Shown here piece by piece: positions 52,455 to 61,497 of a stretch of DNA of 64,000 bases. The notes beneath the pieces are model-generated. The model was not told the DNA's origin, ran no database searches, and was given only the letters and a program-made list of their open reading frames with translations. Every line of letters starts with the position of its first letter. Within the stretch, counting starts at the first letter, position 1. Source of the stretch: Streptomyces sp. NBC_00557. GTDB taxonomy: Bacteria > Actinomycetota > Actinomycetes > Streptomycetales > Streptomycetaceae. A program made the position numbers and the translations under genes. Where the stretch lies: NCBI RefSeq assembly GCF_036345995.1, contig NZ_CP107796.1:4836001-4900000 (forward strand). The letters are read 5' to 3'.

Positions 52455-52961
52455 ATGAGTGACAGATCGGCCGCCCCCGGAGCGCTCGGGCTGGTGGAGT
52501 CCCTGGTCAACACCCTGAACCTGGAGACCGGTGCCGACATGCTCGACACGGCCGGCGGGCGCGCCCACTTCGGCATCCCCGAGGACGGGCTGGCCGCGGC
52601 GCGGGACCTGCGCGAGTCGCTGCGGGCCGCGCTGCTGGCGCACGCCGGGCACCGGCCGCACCGCGCGGTGACCCCGCTCGGCGAGCTGCTGGCACGCGCC
52701 CCGCTGTACGTCACCGTCGACCCCGAGGACGGCTCGGCGGCGCTCGCCTCCGCCCCGGACGCGCCGCTGCTCGACCGGGTCGCCGCCGCCGTGGCCGAGG
52801 GGGTCGCCCAGGGCACCTGGATGCGGCTGAAGGCCTGCGAGGCCGCCGACTGCCACTGGGCCTACTACGACCGCAGCCCCGCCGGGCGGGGCCGCTGGTG
52901 CTCGATGCAGGTGTGCGGGGCGCGCGCGAAGATGCGGCGCTACCGGGCGAAGGGGCCCTGA
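52455..52961 (+). CDS. CGNR zinc-finger/ABATE-type regulator
   Basis: 168 residues. An ABATE-like N-terminal ligand domain (LGLVESLVNTLNLETGADMLD) comes first. The C-terminal zinc finger with ligands is KACEAADCHWAYYDRSPAGRGRWCSMQVCGARAKMRRYR. The eponymous CGNR reads CGAR here. These proteins are probable transcription factors often adjacent to genes they control, so the divergent VOC pair is the natural target (inference). There is no ribosome site close to the ATG, consistent with a leaderless start. Confidence 0.93.
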   Translation: MSDRSAAPGALGLVESLVNTLNLETGADMLDTAGGRAHFGIPEDGLAAARDLRESLRAALLAHAGHRPHRAVTPLGELLARAPLYVTVDPEDGSAALASAPDAPLLDRVAAAVAEGVAQGTWMRLKACEAADCHWAYYDRSPAGRGRWCSMQVCGARAKMRRYRAKGP

Positions 52962-52991
52962 CCCACAGGGTCTTGGTGCAGAATGCGGACA

Positions 52992-53032
52992 GACGCCGGT
53001 TCGGCCGACTGAGCCTCGGCCGAACCGGCGTC
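52992..53032. terminator. Bidirectional terminator (17-bp stem)
   Basis: GACGCCGGTTCGGCCGA (52992-53008), loop CTGAGCC, exact complement to 53032, followed by GCCT. Lies between convergent CGNR and UDP-glucose dehydrogenase genes. Confidence 0.88.
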
Positions 53033-53113
53033 GCCTAATGCCGTGAGTCCGTATGCCGTAAGTCCCCCGGCTGTACGTCCGTTACGCCCTGCGTCCGCGC
53101 CCCCGCACGTGCG

Positions 53114-54457
53114 TCACGCCGTCGGACGGCCCATCGCCCGGTACGTCCAGCCCGCCCGGCGCCACAGCTCCGGGTCGAGCGCGTTACGGCCGTCCAGGAT
53201 CACCCGGGCGGCCGCGACCTCGCCGAGCGCCGCCGGGTCCAGCTCGCGGAACTCCCGCCACTCGGTCAGGTGCAGGACGACGTCCGCCGAGCGCACCGCC
53301 TCCAGCGCGGAGCCGGCGTACCCGAGCGTCGGGAAGACCCTGCGGGCGTTGTCCATGCCCTTCGGGTCGTACACCGTGACCTGGCCGCCCTGCAGATGGA
53401 TCTGCCCGGCCACGTTCAGCGCCGGCGAGTCGCGGACGTCGTCGGAGTCGGGCTTGAACGTGGCGCCGAGCACCGCGACCCGCTTGCCGAGGAAGGAGCC
53501 CCCGCCGAGCGCCTCGCGGGTCATCTCCACCATCTGGCCGCGCCGGCGCATGTTGATGGAGTCGATCTCGCGCAGGAAGGTCAGCGCCTGGTCCGCGCCC
53601 AGCTCACCGGCCCGCGCCATGAACGCCCGGATGTCCTTCGGCAGGCAGCCGCCGCCGAAGCCGATCCCGGCGCGCAGGAACTTCTTCCCGATCCGGTCGT
53701 CGTACCCGATGGCTTCCGCCAGCTTCGCCACGTCACCGCCCGCGGCCTCGCACACCTCCGCCATCGCGTTGATGAAGGAGATCTTCGTGGCGAGGAAGGA
53801 GTTCGCGGCCGTCTTCACCAGCTCGGCGGTCGGGAAGTCGGTGACGACGAACGGGGTGCCCTCGCCGAGCGGGGTCGCGTACACCTCCCGCAGCAGCTTC
53901 TCGGCGCGCTTGCTGCGCACGCCCACCACGATCCGGTCCGGGTGCAGGGTGTCGTGCACGGCGAAGCCCTCGCGCAGGAACTCCGGGTTCCAGGCCAGCT
54001 CGGCGTCGCCGCCCGCCGGGGCGTGCGCGGCGAGGTAGTCCGCCAGCCGGTCCGCCGTGCCCACCGGCACCGTCGACTTGCCGACGACCAGGGCCGGGCC
54101 GTGCAGATGCGGGGCGAGCAAGGAGATCGCGGAGTCGACGTACGACATGTCGGCCGCGTAGTCCCCGTGCCGCTGCGGGGTGTTGACGCACATGAAGTGC
54201 ACGTCGCCGAAGGCGCCGACCTCGGCCCAGTCGGTGGTGAACCGCAGCCGCCCGGTCGACCCCCCGAAGCCCGCCACATGCCTGCGCAGCAGCTCCTCGA
54301 GCCCCGGCTCGTACATCGGGGTCTCGCCGCGCTCCAACATGGCGATCTTCTCGGGTACGACGTCGAGTCCCAGCACCTCGAAGCCGAGCTCGGCCATGGC
54401 CGCGGCGTGCGTGGCGCCGAGGTAGCCGGTGCCGATCACAGTGATCTTCAGGCTCAT
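53114..54457 (-). CDS. UDP-glucose 6-dehydrogenase
   Basis: 447 residues. Oxidises UDP-glucose to UDP-glucuronate with two NAD+. N-terminal GTGYLGATHAAAMAELGFEVLGLD, then KSTVPVGTADRL and WNPEFLREGFAVHDTLHPDRIVVG. The catalytic Cys271 is in GIGFGGGCLPKDIRAF, and the C-terminal binding region is LGATFKPDSDDVRDSPAL. The motifs are diagnostic. The product feeds uronic-acid-containing wall polymers or glycans, in keeping with the LCP and glycosyltransferase genes nearby. Single gene, diverging from acyl-CoA dehydrogenase. Confidence 0.96.
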   Translation of the reverse strand: MSLKITVIGTGYLGATHAAAMAELGFEVLGLDVVPEKIAMLERGETPMYEPGLEELLRRHVAGFGGSTGRLRFTTDWAEVGAFGDVHFMCVNTPQRHGDYAADMSYVDSAISLLAPHLHGPALVVGKSTVPVGTADRLADYLAAHAPAGGDAELAWNPEFLREGFAVHDTLHPDRIVVGVRSKRAEKLLREVYATPLGEGTPFVVTDFPTAELVKTAANSFLATKISFINAMAEVCEAAGGDVAKLAEAIGYDDRIGKKFLRAGIGFGGGCLPKDIRAFMARAGELGADQALTFLREIDSINMRRRGQMVEMTREALGGGSFLGKRVAVLGATFKPDSDDVRDSPALNVAGQIHLQGGQVTVYDPKGMDNARRVFPTLGYAGSALEAVRSADVVLHLTEWREFRELDPAALGEVAAARVILDGRNALDPELWRRAGWTYRAMGRPTA

Positions 54458-54583
54458 GGATGTGCTCCAGCTCGGGTATGTCGGGGCTGCGGCCCCTGAG
54501 CATAGTCGGGCCGCTCAGCGGGCAATTTCTCCGCTGTCGTGTAGGTCACGTAGGCGTGCCGCGGGCCGACCTCTAAAATTTTG

Positions 54584-54599
54584 ATTACTTAACGGTAAT
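54584..54599. promoter_or_regulatory. Dyad operator upstream of the acyl-CoA dehydrogenase gene
   Basis: ATTAC-N6-GTAAT (spacer TTAACG) in an unusually AT-rich stretch, 38 bases before the start codon. Dyads of this kind are typical TetR-family operators of fatty-acid genes. Confidence 0.45.
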
Positions 54600-54636
54600 T
54601 AGCGTCAGTATCACTGCGTCTTTGGAGCGTGAGTCC

Positions 54637-55794
54637 GTGGCCGGATCGGCTGACTTCGACCTGTACCGCCCGTCCGAGGAGCACGACATGCTCCGGGACG
54701 CCGTCCGCTCCCTGGTCGAGGCGAAGATCGCGCCGTACGCGGCGGCGGTGGACGAGGAGGCCCGCTTCCCGCAGGAGGCCCTCGACGCCCTCGTCGCCAA
54801 CGACCTGCACGCCGTGCACGTCCCCGAGGAGTACGGCGGCGCCGGCGCCGACGCGCTCGCCACGGTCATCGTGATCGAGGAGGTGGCCCGCGCCTGCGTC
54901 TCCTCCTCCCTCATCCCCGCGGTGAACAAGCTCGGCTCGCTCCCGGTGATCCTCTCCGGCTCCGAGGAGCTGAAGAAGAAGTACCTGGCCCCGCTGGCCA
55001 AGGGCGACGCGATGTTCTCGTACTGCCTCTCCGAGCCGGAGGCGGGCTCCGACGCGGGCGGCATGAAGACCAAGGCGGTCCGCGACGGCGACCACTGGGT
55101 CCTCAACGGCGTCAAGCGCTGGATCACCAACGCGGGCGTCTCCGAGTACTACACGGTCATGGCGGTGACCGACCCGGCCAAGCGCACCAAGGGCATCTCC
55201 GCCTTCGTGGTCGAGAAGTCCGACGAGGGCGTCTCCTTCGGCGCCCCGGAGAAGAAGCTCGGTATCAAGGGCTCCCCGACCCGCGAGGTCTACTTCGACA
55301 ACGTGCGCATACCCGCCGACCGCATGATCGGCGAGGAGGGCACCGGCTTCGCGACCGCGATGAAGACCCTGGACCACACCCGGATCACCATCGCCGCCCA
55401 GGCGCTGGGCTGCGCGCAGGGCGCCTTCGACTACGCCAAGGGCTACGTCCGGGAGCGCAAGCAGTTCGGCAAGCCGATCGCCGACTTCCAGGGCATCCAG
55501 TTCATGCTCGCCGACATGTCGATGAAGATCTCCGCGGCCCGCGCGCTCACCTACCAGGCGGCCGCCGCCTCCGAGCGCGGCGACGCCGACCTCACCTACC
55601 TGGGCGCCGCCGCCAAGTGCTTCGCCTCCGACGTGGCGATGGAGGTCACCACGGACGCCGTCCAGCTCCTCGGCGGCTACGGCTACACCCGCGACTACCC
55701 CGTGGAGCGCATGATGCGCGACGCGAAGATCACCCAGATCTACGAAGGCACCAACCAGGTCCAGCGGATCGTCATGGCCCGCAACCTGCCGTAA
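54637..55794 (+). CDS. Acyl-CoA dehydrogenase
   Basis: 385-residue FAD flavoenzyme that introduces the alpha-beta double bond into acyl-CoA. FAD/substrate motifs YCLSEPEAGSDAGGMKTKA, WITNAGVSEYYTVMAVTDP, RKQFGKPIADFQGIQFMLADM, YTRDYPVERMMRDAKITQIYEGTNQVQRIVMAR; the catalytic base is Glu in QIYEGTNQ. The length and TQIYEGTNQ are typical of short/branched-chain enzymes. I chose the GTG at 54637 with GGAG nine bases upstream; the TTG at 54622 is less likely. Confidence 0.95.
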   Translation: MAGSADFDLYRPSEEHDMLRDAVRSLVEAKIAPYAAAVDEEARFPQEALDALVANDLHAVHVPEEYGGAGADALATVIVIEEVARACVSSSLIPAVNKLGSLPVILSGSEELKKKYLAPLAKGDAMFSYCLSEPEAGSDAGGMKTKAVRDGDHWVLNGVKRWITNAGVSEYYTVMAVTDPAKRTKGISAFVVEKSDEGVSFGAPEKKLGIKGSPTREVYFDNVRIPADRMIGEEGTGFATAMKTLDHTRITIAAQALGCAQGAFDYAKGYVRERKQFGKPIADFQGIQFMLADMSMKISAARALTYQAAAASERGDADLTYLGAAAKCFASDVAMEVTTDAVQLLGGYGYTRDYPVERMMRDAKITQIYEGTNQVQRIVMARNLP

Positions 55795-55954
55795 CGGCAC
55801 GGCAGTTCACCGCTGGGAAAGGGCGTCCTCCGGGCGCCCTCTCGCTCTTCCGGGGCACCTTACGACCGGTCGGTCACATGCGCGCGGGGCCCGGTCGTCG
55901 TAGGACGGAAGCACACGGGGTCCGCCCCGGGCCCCCGGGTTCCCAGGAGGAGCC

Positions 55955-56317
55955 ATGACCCAGTCCCAGATGATGCCGGCCCTGACCCAGCAGATGCAGG
56001 ACTGCATCGAGGCCTGCATGAACTGCCACAGCATGTGCGAGGAGTCCATGAGCTCCTGCATGCAGAAGGGCGGCCAGCAGCAGATGCAGGTCATGCGGGC
56101 GCTGATGGACTGCTCCGAGATGACCCGCATGTGCGCCGACATGATGATGCGGCGCTCGCCCATGTCCGCCGAGATGTGCACGATGTGCGCCAAGGTGTGC
56201 GAGATGTGCGCCGAGGCGTGTATGACCATGCCCGACGACCAGCAGATGATGCGCTGCGCGGAGGCGTGTCGCCGCTGCGCGGAGGCCTGCCGGGCGACGG
56301 CGGGGGCCGGTATGTGA
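55955..56317 (+). CDS. Cys/Met-rich four-helix-bundle protein, copper-storage (Csp/DUF326) type
   Basis: 120 residues containing 16 Cys and 25 Met. Cys occur as CxxxC and CxxC along helices (CIEACMNCHSMC, CTMCAKVCEMCAEACM, CAEACRRCAEAC), as in cytosolic Csp proteins whose Cys line the inside of a four-helix bundle and hold many Cu(I) ions. No signal peptide, so it acts in the cytoplasm. The Met excess is greater than usual for the family and could add a second copper face. GGAGG lies just before the ATG. No copper ATPase or CueR gene is adjacent. Confidence 0.9.
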   Translation: MTQSQMMPALTQQMQDCIEACMNCHSMCEESMSSCMQKGGQQQMQVMRALMDCSEMTRMCADMMMRRSPMSAEMCTMCAKVCEMCAEACMTMPDDQQMMRCAEACRRCAEACRATAGAGM

Positions 56318-56459
56318 GCCACGGCAGCCGCCCGGGGACGCCCGCTGCCCGAGTGCCCCCGGGCGGTCACCGCCGCAGCGCCTCCGGCCGTGCACCGGTG
56401 CCCCCCGGCTTCATGGGCACGCCTGAGCAGTCCGAGGCCGGAACACCGAAGAAGAGCCT

Positions 56460-56486
56460 GGCGTGTCACCGGCGGGGTGACACGCC
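56460..56486. terminator. Hairpin (11-bp stem) between convergent genes
   Basis: GGCGTGTCACC (56460-56470), 5-base loop, GGTGACACGCC to 56486. It lies just past the glycosyltransferase stop and downstream of the copper-protein gene. Confidence 0.75.
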
Positions 56487-56494
56487 ACCGCCGG

Positions 56495-57526
56495 TCATCG
56501 GCCGGCGGTGACGACGGCCGGCCGCCGCGAGGCGATGACCTTCTTCGCCAGCGACCGCGGGCTGGTCAGAAAGCCCCAGCCCCACGACATGTGCATGGTG
56601 GCCAGGGCCACCGGGATCTGCAGCCGGGCCTTCAGCGGCAGGCCCCGGCCCGCCGGGAGCGAGCCCGCGACGATCGCCGCCAGATAGCCGCCGGGGACGA
56701 GGAAGGCCCACGGGGTGAGCGCCGCGCCGGCCACGATCCCGGCGGCTATCGCGCACACCGCCGTCGGCGGGGCGAGGTAGCGCAGGTTGATGGAGCCCGA
56801 GTGGTAGCGGGCCACGACGTGCCGCCAGCGGCCGTAGTCCTTGTACTGCTTGGCGAGCGCCCGCACGCTCGGCCGGGGCCGGTACGACACCTTCAGCTCC
56901 GGCGAGAACCAGATCAGCCCGCCCGCCTCCCTGATCCGGAAGTTCAGCTCCCAGTCCTGGGCGCGGATGAACTCCTCGTTGTAGCCGCCCTGCTGCTCCA
57001 GGGCCTCGCGGCGGAAGACGCCCAGGTAGACCGTCTCGGCGGGTCCGGCCTCGCCGCCGGTGTGGAAGGCCGCGTTGCCGACGCCGATCTTCGAGGTCAT
57101 CGCGGCGGCGACCGCGCGCTCCCAGTCGTTCTCGCCCTCGGCGTGCATGATGCCGCCGACGTTCTGCGCGCCGGTCTCCTCCAGCAGCCGCACGGCGGTC
57201 GCGATGTAGTTCGGCGAGAGCATGCCGTGGCCGTCGACGCGGACCACGATCGGGTGCCGGGAGGCCTTGATCGCCGCGTTCAGCGCCGCGGGCGTCCGGC
57301 CGGTCGGGTTGGGGACGGTGTGCACGCGCGCGTCTTCCGCCACGAGCTGAGCCGCGATCTCGTCCGTGCGGTCCGTGGACGGACCGAGAGCGATCACGAC
57401 CTCCATCTCGCCGGCGTACTCCTGCGCGAGGATCGCTTGGACGGCCCCGCGCAGATGCCGCTCCTCGTTGAGGACGGGCATGATCACGGAAACTGCGGGG
57501 TGTCGCACGTCGGGCTTGGCGTTCAT
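56495..57526 (-). CDS. Family 2 glycosyltransferase
   Basis: 343 residues. GT-A fold: SVIMPVLNEERHLRGAVQAILAQEY, VVIALGPSTDRTDEIAA, with the nucleotide-sugar Asp pair in VVRVDGHGMLSPNYI and the catalytic region AQDWELNFRIREAGG. Two C-terminal helices (AVCAIAAGIVAGAALTPWAFLVPGGYLAAIVAG) suggest membrane association. Probably adds a sugar to a lipid-linked or wall polymer. It diverges from an LCP gene, fitting a wall-glycopolymer role. No good ribosome site before the ATG. Confidence 0.9.
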   Translation of the reverse strand: MNAKPDVRHPAVSVIMPVLNEERHLRGAVQAILAQEYAGEMEVVIALGPSTDRTDEIAAQLVAEDARVHTVPNPTGRTPAALNAAIKASRHPIVVRVDGHGMLSPNYIATAVRLLEETGAQNVGGIMHAEGENDWERAVAAAMTSKIGVGNAAFHTGGEAGPAETVYLGVFRREALEQQGGYNEEFIRAQDWELNFRIREAGGLIWFSPELKVSYRPRPSVRALAKQYKDYGRWRHVVARYHSGSINLRYLAPPTAVCAIAAGIVAGAALTPWAFLVPGGYLAAIVAGSLPAGRGLPLKARLQIPVALATMHMSWGWGFLTSPRSLAKKVIASRRPAVVTAGR

Positions 57527-57654
57527 AGGGGGCTCACGTTACCGCGAACGGGGGACACCGGTGCGCGCCGCCGGGGCCAAGGGCCGGGCTGGAGATCGTA
57601 TCGGCCTACCGTGCTCACGGATCCCACGTACGGCGTCGTCCGGAGGTGTCCCCC

Positions 57655-59160
57655 TTGGCCAGCCCGCCCCGGTCCCCCGCGCGTCCGCGCCGACCGCAGC
57701 CGCCCCACCGTGTGCCGCGTTCGCCCCAGCGGCCGGTCCGGTCCGTACGGCCGCCCCGGCGGCCACGGTGGGCCATGCGGGCGGCGAGCACGATGTCGGT
57801 CGTGGTGCTCGCCTCGGCCGGGATCGGGCACGCGGTGATCAGCAGCCTGGACGCGGGGATCGCCCGGGTCGACGCCTTCAAGGAGATGAAGAACCGGCCG
57901 CAGGCGGGCCACGGCATGAACATCCTGCTGGTCGGCACCGACGGCCGGGACAAGATCACCGAGCAGGAGCGGCGGCGGTACCGGCTGGGCGGGGCGCCCT
58001 GCCACTGCACCGACACGATGATGATCGTGCACGTCTCGGAGAACCGGGACCGGGCCACCGTGGTGAGCCTGCCGCGCGACTCCTACGCCGAGGTGCCCGC
58101 GAGCACCGACCCGGTCACCCGCAGGCAGCACCCGGCGCACCCCATCAGGCTGAACGCCGCCTACTCCGAGGGCGGCCCCCAGCTGACCGTCCGCACGGTC
58201 GAGAACATGACCCATCTGAAGATCGACCACTATCTGGAGGTCGACTTCACCAGCTTCATGAAGACCGTGGACGTCCTCGGCGGGGTGAGCGTCTGTACGA
58301 CGACGCCGCTGAAGGACGCCTACAGCGGGCTGAACCTCTCCCCGGGCAGGCACACCCTCAACGGCGGGCAGGCCCTGCAGTACGTGCGGGCCCGGCACGT
58401 CGACGCCACCAGCGACCTGGGCCGGATGCGGCGGCAGCAGCGGTTCCTGGCCGCGCTGATCGAGCGGGCCACCTCCTCCGGGGTGCTGCTGAACCCGATG
58501 CGGTTCCGGGACGTGACCCGGGCGGTGCTCGGCTCGGTCCGCGCCGACGAGGGCTTCGGCACCGACGAGCTGCTCGACCTCGGCCGCGCCATGCGGGACT
58601 TCTCGCCGTCTTCCTCGGAGTTCACCACCGTGCCCATCGGGCAGATGAACTACGCCGTCAAGGGCATCGGCTCGACCGTGAAGTGGGACCAGGGCAAGGC
58701 GGTCCAGCTGTTCGCGGCCCTGCGCGACGACAAGCCGCTCACCGCGCCGCCGCCCGCGCACGCCCCGCAGGGGCGCACGCAGCCTCCGGCGCCGGTCGAG
58801 GCGGACCCGCGGCAGATCCAGGTCCAGGTGGCGAACGGCACCGGCACGATGGGGCTCGCCAAACGCGTCGACGCCGCCCTCGCGGCGGCCGGCTTCGCCA
58901 CCACCCGCCGGCCGGTGACCGCCCCCGCCCGTGTGCCGCACACGGTGATCTCCTACGACCCCCGCTGGGACCGCTTCGCCCGCGCCCTGGCCACCGCCCT
59001 CCCGGGCGCCCGGCTGCGCGCCGTGCCGGGCCAGGGGCCGCTGCTGAAGGTGACCGCCGGCGCCGACTTCAAGGACGTGCGCAAGGTGCGCTTCGAGGAT
59101 CCCGCCCAGCCCCCGCAGACGGCCGTACGGGGCAACGAGGTGACCTGCGCCGGCGTCTAG
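57655..59160 (+). CDS. LytR-CpsA-Psr (LCP) family protein 1, with LytR C-terminal domain
   Basis: 501 residues. A Pro/Arg-rich cytoplasmic start and one helix (MSVVVLASAGIGHAVISSL) precede the LCP domain: NILLVGTDGRDKITEQERRRYRLGGA, TDTMMIVHVSENRDRATVVSLPRDSYAEVP, KIDHYLEVDFTSFMKTVDVLGGV, and LQYVRARHVDATSDLGRMRRQQRFLAALI. The conserved Arg/Asp residues that bind polyprenyl pyrophosphate are present. The last 110 residues form a LytR_C domain (IQVQVANGTGTMGLAKRVDAALAAAGF). LCP enzymes ligate glycopolymers to peptidoglycan. I chose the TTG at 57655 with GGAGG eight bases upstream. Confidence 0.93.
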   Translation: MASPPRSPARPRRPQPPHRVPRSPQRPVRSVRPPRRPRWAMRAASTMSVVVLASAGIGHAVISSLDAGIARVDAFKEMKNRPQAGHGMNILLVGTDGRDKITEQERRRYRLGGAPCHCTDTMMIVHVSENRDRATVVSLPRDSYAEVPASTDPVTRRQHPAHPIRLNAAYSEGGPQLTVRTVENMTHLKIDHYLEVDFTSFMKTVDVLGGVSVCTTTPLKDAYSGLNLSPGRHTLNGGQALQYVRARHVDATSDLGRMRRQQRFLAALIERATSSGVLLNPMRFRDVTRAVLGSVRADEGFGTDELLDLGRAMRDFSPSSSEFTTVPIGQMNYAVKGIGSTVKWDQGKAVQLFAALRDDKPLTAPPPAHAPQGRTQPPAPVEADPRQIQVQVANGTGTMGLAKRVDAALAAAGFATTRRPVTAPARVPHTVISYDPRWDRFARALATALPGARLRAVPGQGPLLKVTAGADFKDVRKVRFEDPAQPPQTAVRGNEVTCAGV

Positions 59161-59197
59161 TCCACGAGGCGCACCCGGCTGGTCGAGGCGCACCCGG

Positions 59198-59758
59198 CTA
59201 GTCGTCGAAGCCCTCCGCGGCCCGCTTCTCGCGCAGCTCGCGGATGGCGCGGCGGCGGGCCAGGCGGTGGGTGCGGCGGATCTGGGCCTCCTGGTAGCGG
59301 CGGCGGTCGCGGTCGGTCTCCGGGATCACCGGCGGCACCCGGCGCGGCTTGCCGTCCGCGTCGACGGCGGCGAAGACCAGGTAGGCGGTGCCGACCTGGG
59401 TGGGCGGGGTCGACTCGTTCCAGCGCTCGGCCAGGACCCGCACGCCGACCTCCATGGAGGTCCGGCCGGTCCAGTTCACCTGCGCCTTCACATGGACCAG
59501 GTCACCGACGCGCACCGGCTCGAGAAAGACCATCTCGTCCATGGACGCGGTGACGGCCGGACCGCCGGAGTGCCGGCCGGCCACGGCGCCGGCCGCGTCG
59601 TCGACCAGCTTCATGATCACGCCGCCGTGCACCGTGCCCAGCAGGTTGGTGTCGTTGTGGGTCATGATGTGGCTGAGGGTGGTGCGCGAGGCGGACGTCG
59701 GCTTGCCCGGGATGTCCGGTTCCGTGTCCCGTTCCACGTCCGTGGCCTGGTCTGTCAT
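59198..59758 (-). CDS. Acyl-CoA thioesterase (hotdog fold, BFIT/ACOT type)
   Basis: 186 residues. Hotdog motif region TLSHIMTHNDTNLLGTVHGGVIMKLVDDAAGAVAGRHSGGPAVTASMDEMVFLEPV, with the catalytic Asn/Asp and HGG helix of the YciA/ACOT family, followed by GDLVHVKAQVNWTGRTSMEVGVRVLAE. The C-terminal 40 residues are strongly basic and charged (RDRRRYQEAQIRRTHRLARRRAIRELREKR), an unusual tail for the family. ATG at 59758. It hydrolyses acyl-CoA to fatty acid and CoA. Confidence 0.93.
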   Translation of the reverse strand: MTDQATDVERDTEPDIPGKPTSASRTTLSHIMTHNDTNLLGTVHGGVIMKLVDDAAGAVAGRHSGGPAVTASMDEMVFLEPVRVGDLVHVKAQVNWTGRTSMEVGVRVLAERWNESTPPTQVGTAYLVFAAVDADGKPRRVPPVIPETDRDRRRYQEAQIRRTHRLARRRAIRELREKRAAEGFDD

Positions 59759-59877
59759 GCCCTCCACCTTATGCCGAAGCGGCAATCGCGGAATTTGTGT
59801 CGGCTTCGCAACAGCGCCGCTGTGATTTTCCGACAGCCCTTGTACGCCTCACACCGGTGCCCTGCACACTGGGGCGC

Positions 59878-61206
59878 ATGAATGACTGGCCCGAGGGATG
59901 GTCCGACGACAACCGCGGCCCGCGCTACGGACGCGGCAGTGCCGGCGCACAGCCGGAGGGCGCCCGCGTCATGCGTCAGGTGCGGCGCGGCCCGGCGGTG
60001 CCGCCCGGCCAGCGCTCCTACGGCGACCCCGGTCCGGCGGCGCCGCCGTACGGGGCCGCCGGCGTCCCGCAGCAGCCGTCGTACGTCGACGGCCAGGGCT
60101 ACGGCGACGGCGCCGGTTACGACAGCGGCTACAACACCGGGCAGGTGTACGGCGGCGGGCGGCGCGGCGGCGGCTTCGTGCCGAACGACAACGACCCGGA
60201 CCCGGAGGTGGACCGGTACCGGCCGCGTCCGAACTGGCGGCGCCGGATCAAGTGGACCGCGATCACGCTGGCGACCGTGCTGGCCGTCACCTCCGTCGCC
60301 ACCTACTTCTGGGCCGACTCCAAGCTGCGCCGCGAGGTCGACCTCTCCAAGGTCATCGACCGGCCGGCGTCCGGCTCCGGCACGAACTACCTGATCGTCG
60401 GCTCGGACAGCCGGGAGGGCATGTCCAAGGCGGACGAGAAGAAGCTGCACACCGGCGGCGCCGAGGGCAAGCGCACGGACTCGATGATGATCCTGCACGT
60501 CGGCGACAACGGCGACACGCTGATATCGCTGCCGCGCGACTCCGACGTCGTCGTCCCGTCGTACAAGGGCTCGACCTCCGGGAAGGTCTACCCGGCGCAG
60601 GGCCGGCACACGAAGCTCAACGCGACCTACGCCGAGGACGGCCCGACGCTGCTGGTCCGCACGATCGAGGCCAACACCGGGCTGCACATCGACCACTACG
60701 TGGAGATCGGCTTCCAGGGCTTCGCCAACATCGTGGACGCCGTCGGCGGTGTCACCATCGACATCGACAAGGGCTTCAAGGACTCCTACTCGGGCGCCGA
60801 CTTCAAGGCCGGCAAGCAGAAGCTGAACGGGGCGCAGGCCCTCGCCTTCGTCCGCACCCGGCACGCGTTCGCCGCCTCCGACCTGCAGCGCACCAAGAAC
60901 CAGCAGAAGTTCCTGTCGGCCCTCGCCCACCAGGTGGCCACCCCGTCCACGGTCCTCAACCCGTTCAGGCTCTACCCGACCATGGGCGCGGGCCTGGACT
61001 CCCTGATCGTCGACAAGGACATGTCCCTGTGGGACCTGGCCTCGATGTTCTGGGCGATGAAGGGCGTCCAGGGCGGCGACGGCACGTCCATGAACATGCC
61101 GATCTCCGGCTCCGTCGGCGGCAACCTGGTCTGGGACAAGACGAAGGTCAAGACCCTGGTGAACGAGCTGAACAACGACCAGAAGGTCACCGTCTCCGGC
61201 TCCTAG
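59878..61206 (+). CDS. LCP family protein 2
   Basis: 442 residues. A disordered cytoplasmic start with Gly/Tyr/Pro (YGDGAGYDSGYNTGQVYGGG) leads to one helix (WTAITLATVLAVTSVATYFW). LCP domain: NYLIVGSDSREGMSKADEKKLHTGG, RTDSMMILHVGDNGDTLISLPRDSDVVVP, HTKLNATYAEDGPTLLVRTIEANTGLHIDHYVEIGFQGFANIVDAVGG, and LAFVRTRHAFAASDLQRTKNQQKFL. No LytR_C domain. ATG at 59878 lacks a ribosome site; CACACT seven bases before it may be a -10 (leaderless). Confidence 0.94.
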   Translation: MNDWPEGWSDDNRGPRYGRGSAGAQPEGARVMRQVRRGPAVPPGQRSYGDPGPAAPPYGAAGVPQQPSYVDGQGYGDGAGYDSGYNTGQVYGGGRRGGGFVPNDNDPDPEVDRYRPRPNWRRRIKWTAITLATVLAVTSVATYFWADSKLRREVDLSKVIDRPASGSGTNYLIVGSDSREGMSKADEKKLHTGGAEGKRTDSMMILHVGDNGDTLISLPRDSDVVVPSYKGSTSGKVYPAQGRHTKLNATYAEDGPTLLVRTIEANTGLHIDHYVEIGFQGFANIVDAVGGVTIDIDKGFKDSYSGADFKAGKQKLNGAQALAFVRTRHAFAASDLQRTKNQQKFLSALAHQVATPSTVLNPFRLYPTMGAGLDSLIVDKDMSLWDLASMFWAMKGVQGGDGTSMNMPISGSVGGNLVWDKTKVKTLVNELNNDQKVTVSGS

Positions 61207-61497
61207 GCCGCCGGACGTCCCGTCCACGGCCCGGTCCCCGGGGTCCGCTCCCCCTCGGCAGGGTAAAGCGCGGAGTAAAGCACGGATCAAGGCGCGACGC
61301 CCATTCCGCGCATACCGGCACCAGTCGGCCGGTTGTGCGAACGTGGGGTTTGTCATCGCCGTGAACAGGCGCTGAACTGTGCGGATAGTGTGTGCGGTCC
61401 GGTGCGGAACTGCCGAGGCGTCTGCACCGTTCGACCCACTGCACCGAGGGCCTGGGGGGCGACTCGTCGCGCGGCCCCGACGGAGGACGAGGCGACA
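61207..61497. other. Intergenic region upstream of a small ORF
   Basis: No gene found. It begins with AT-containing repeats (GGGTAAAGC and GGAGTAAAGC at 61262-61280). A possible promoter is TGAACA (61362-61367) with GATAGT (61384-61389), 16 bases apart, reading toward the small ORF. Confidence 0.35.

Noticed and set aside
59898..61364. 488-codon plus-strand ORF overlapping LCP 2 in another frame
   Set aside because: LCP motifs are in the frame starting at 59878. The other frame is Arg/Gly-rich without domains.
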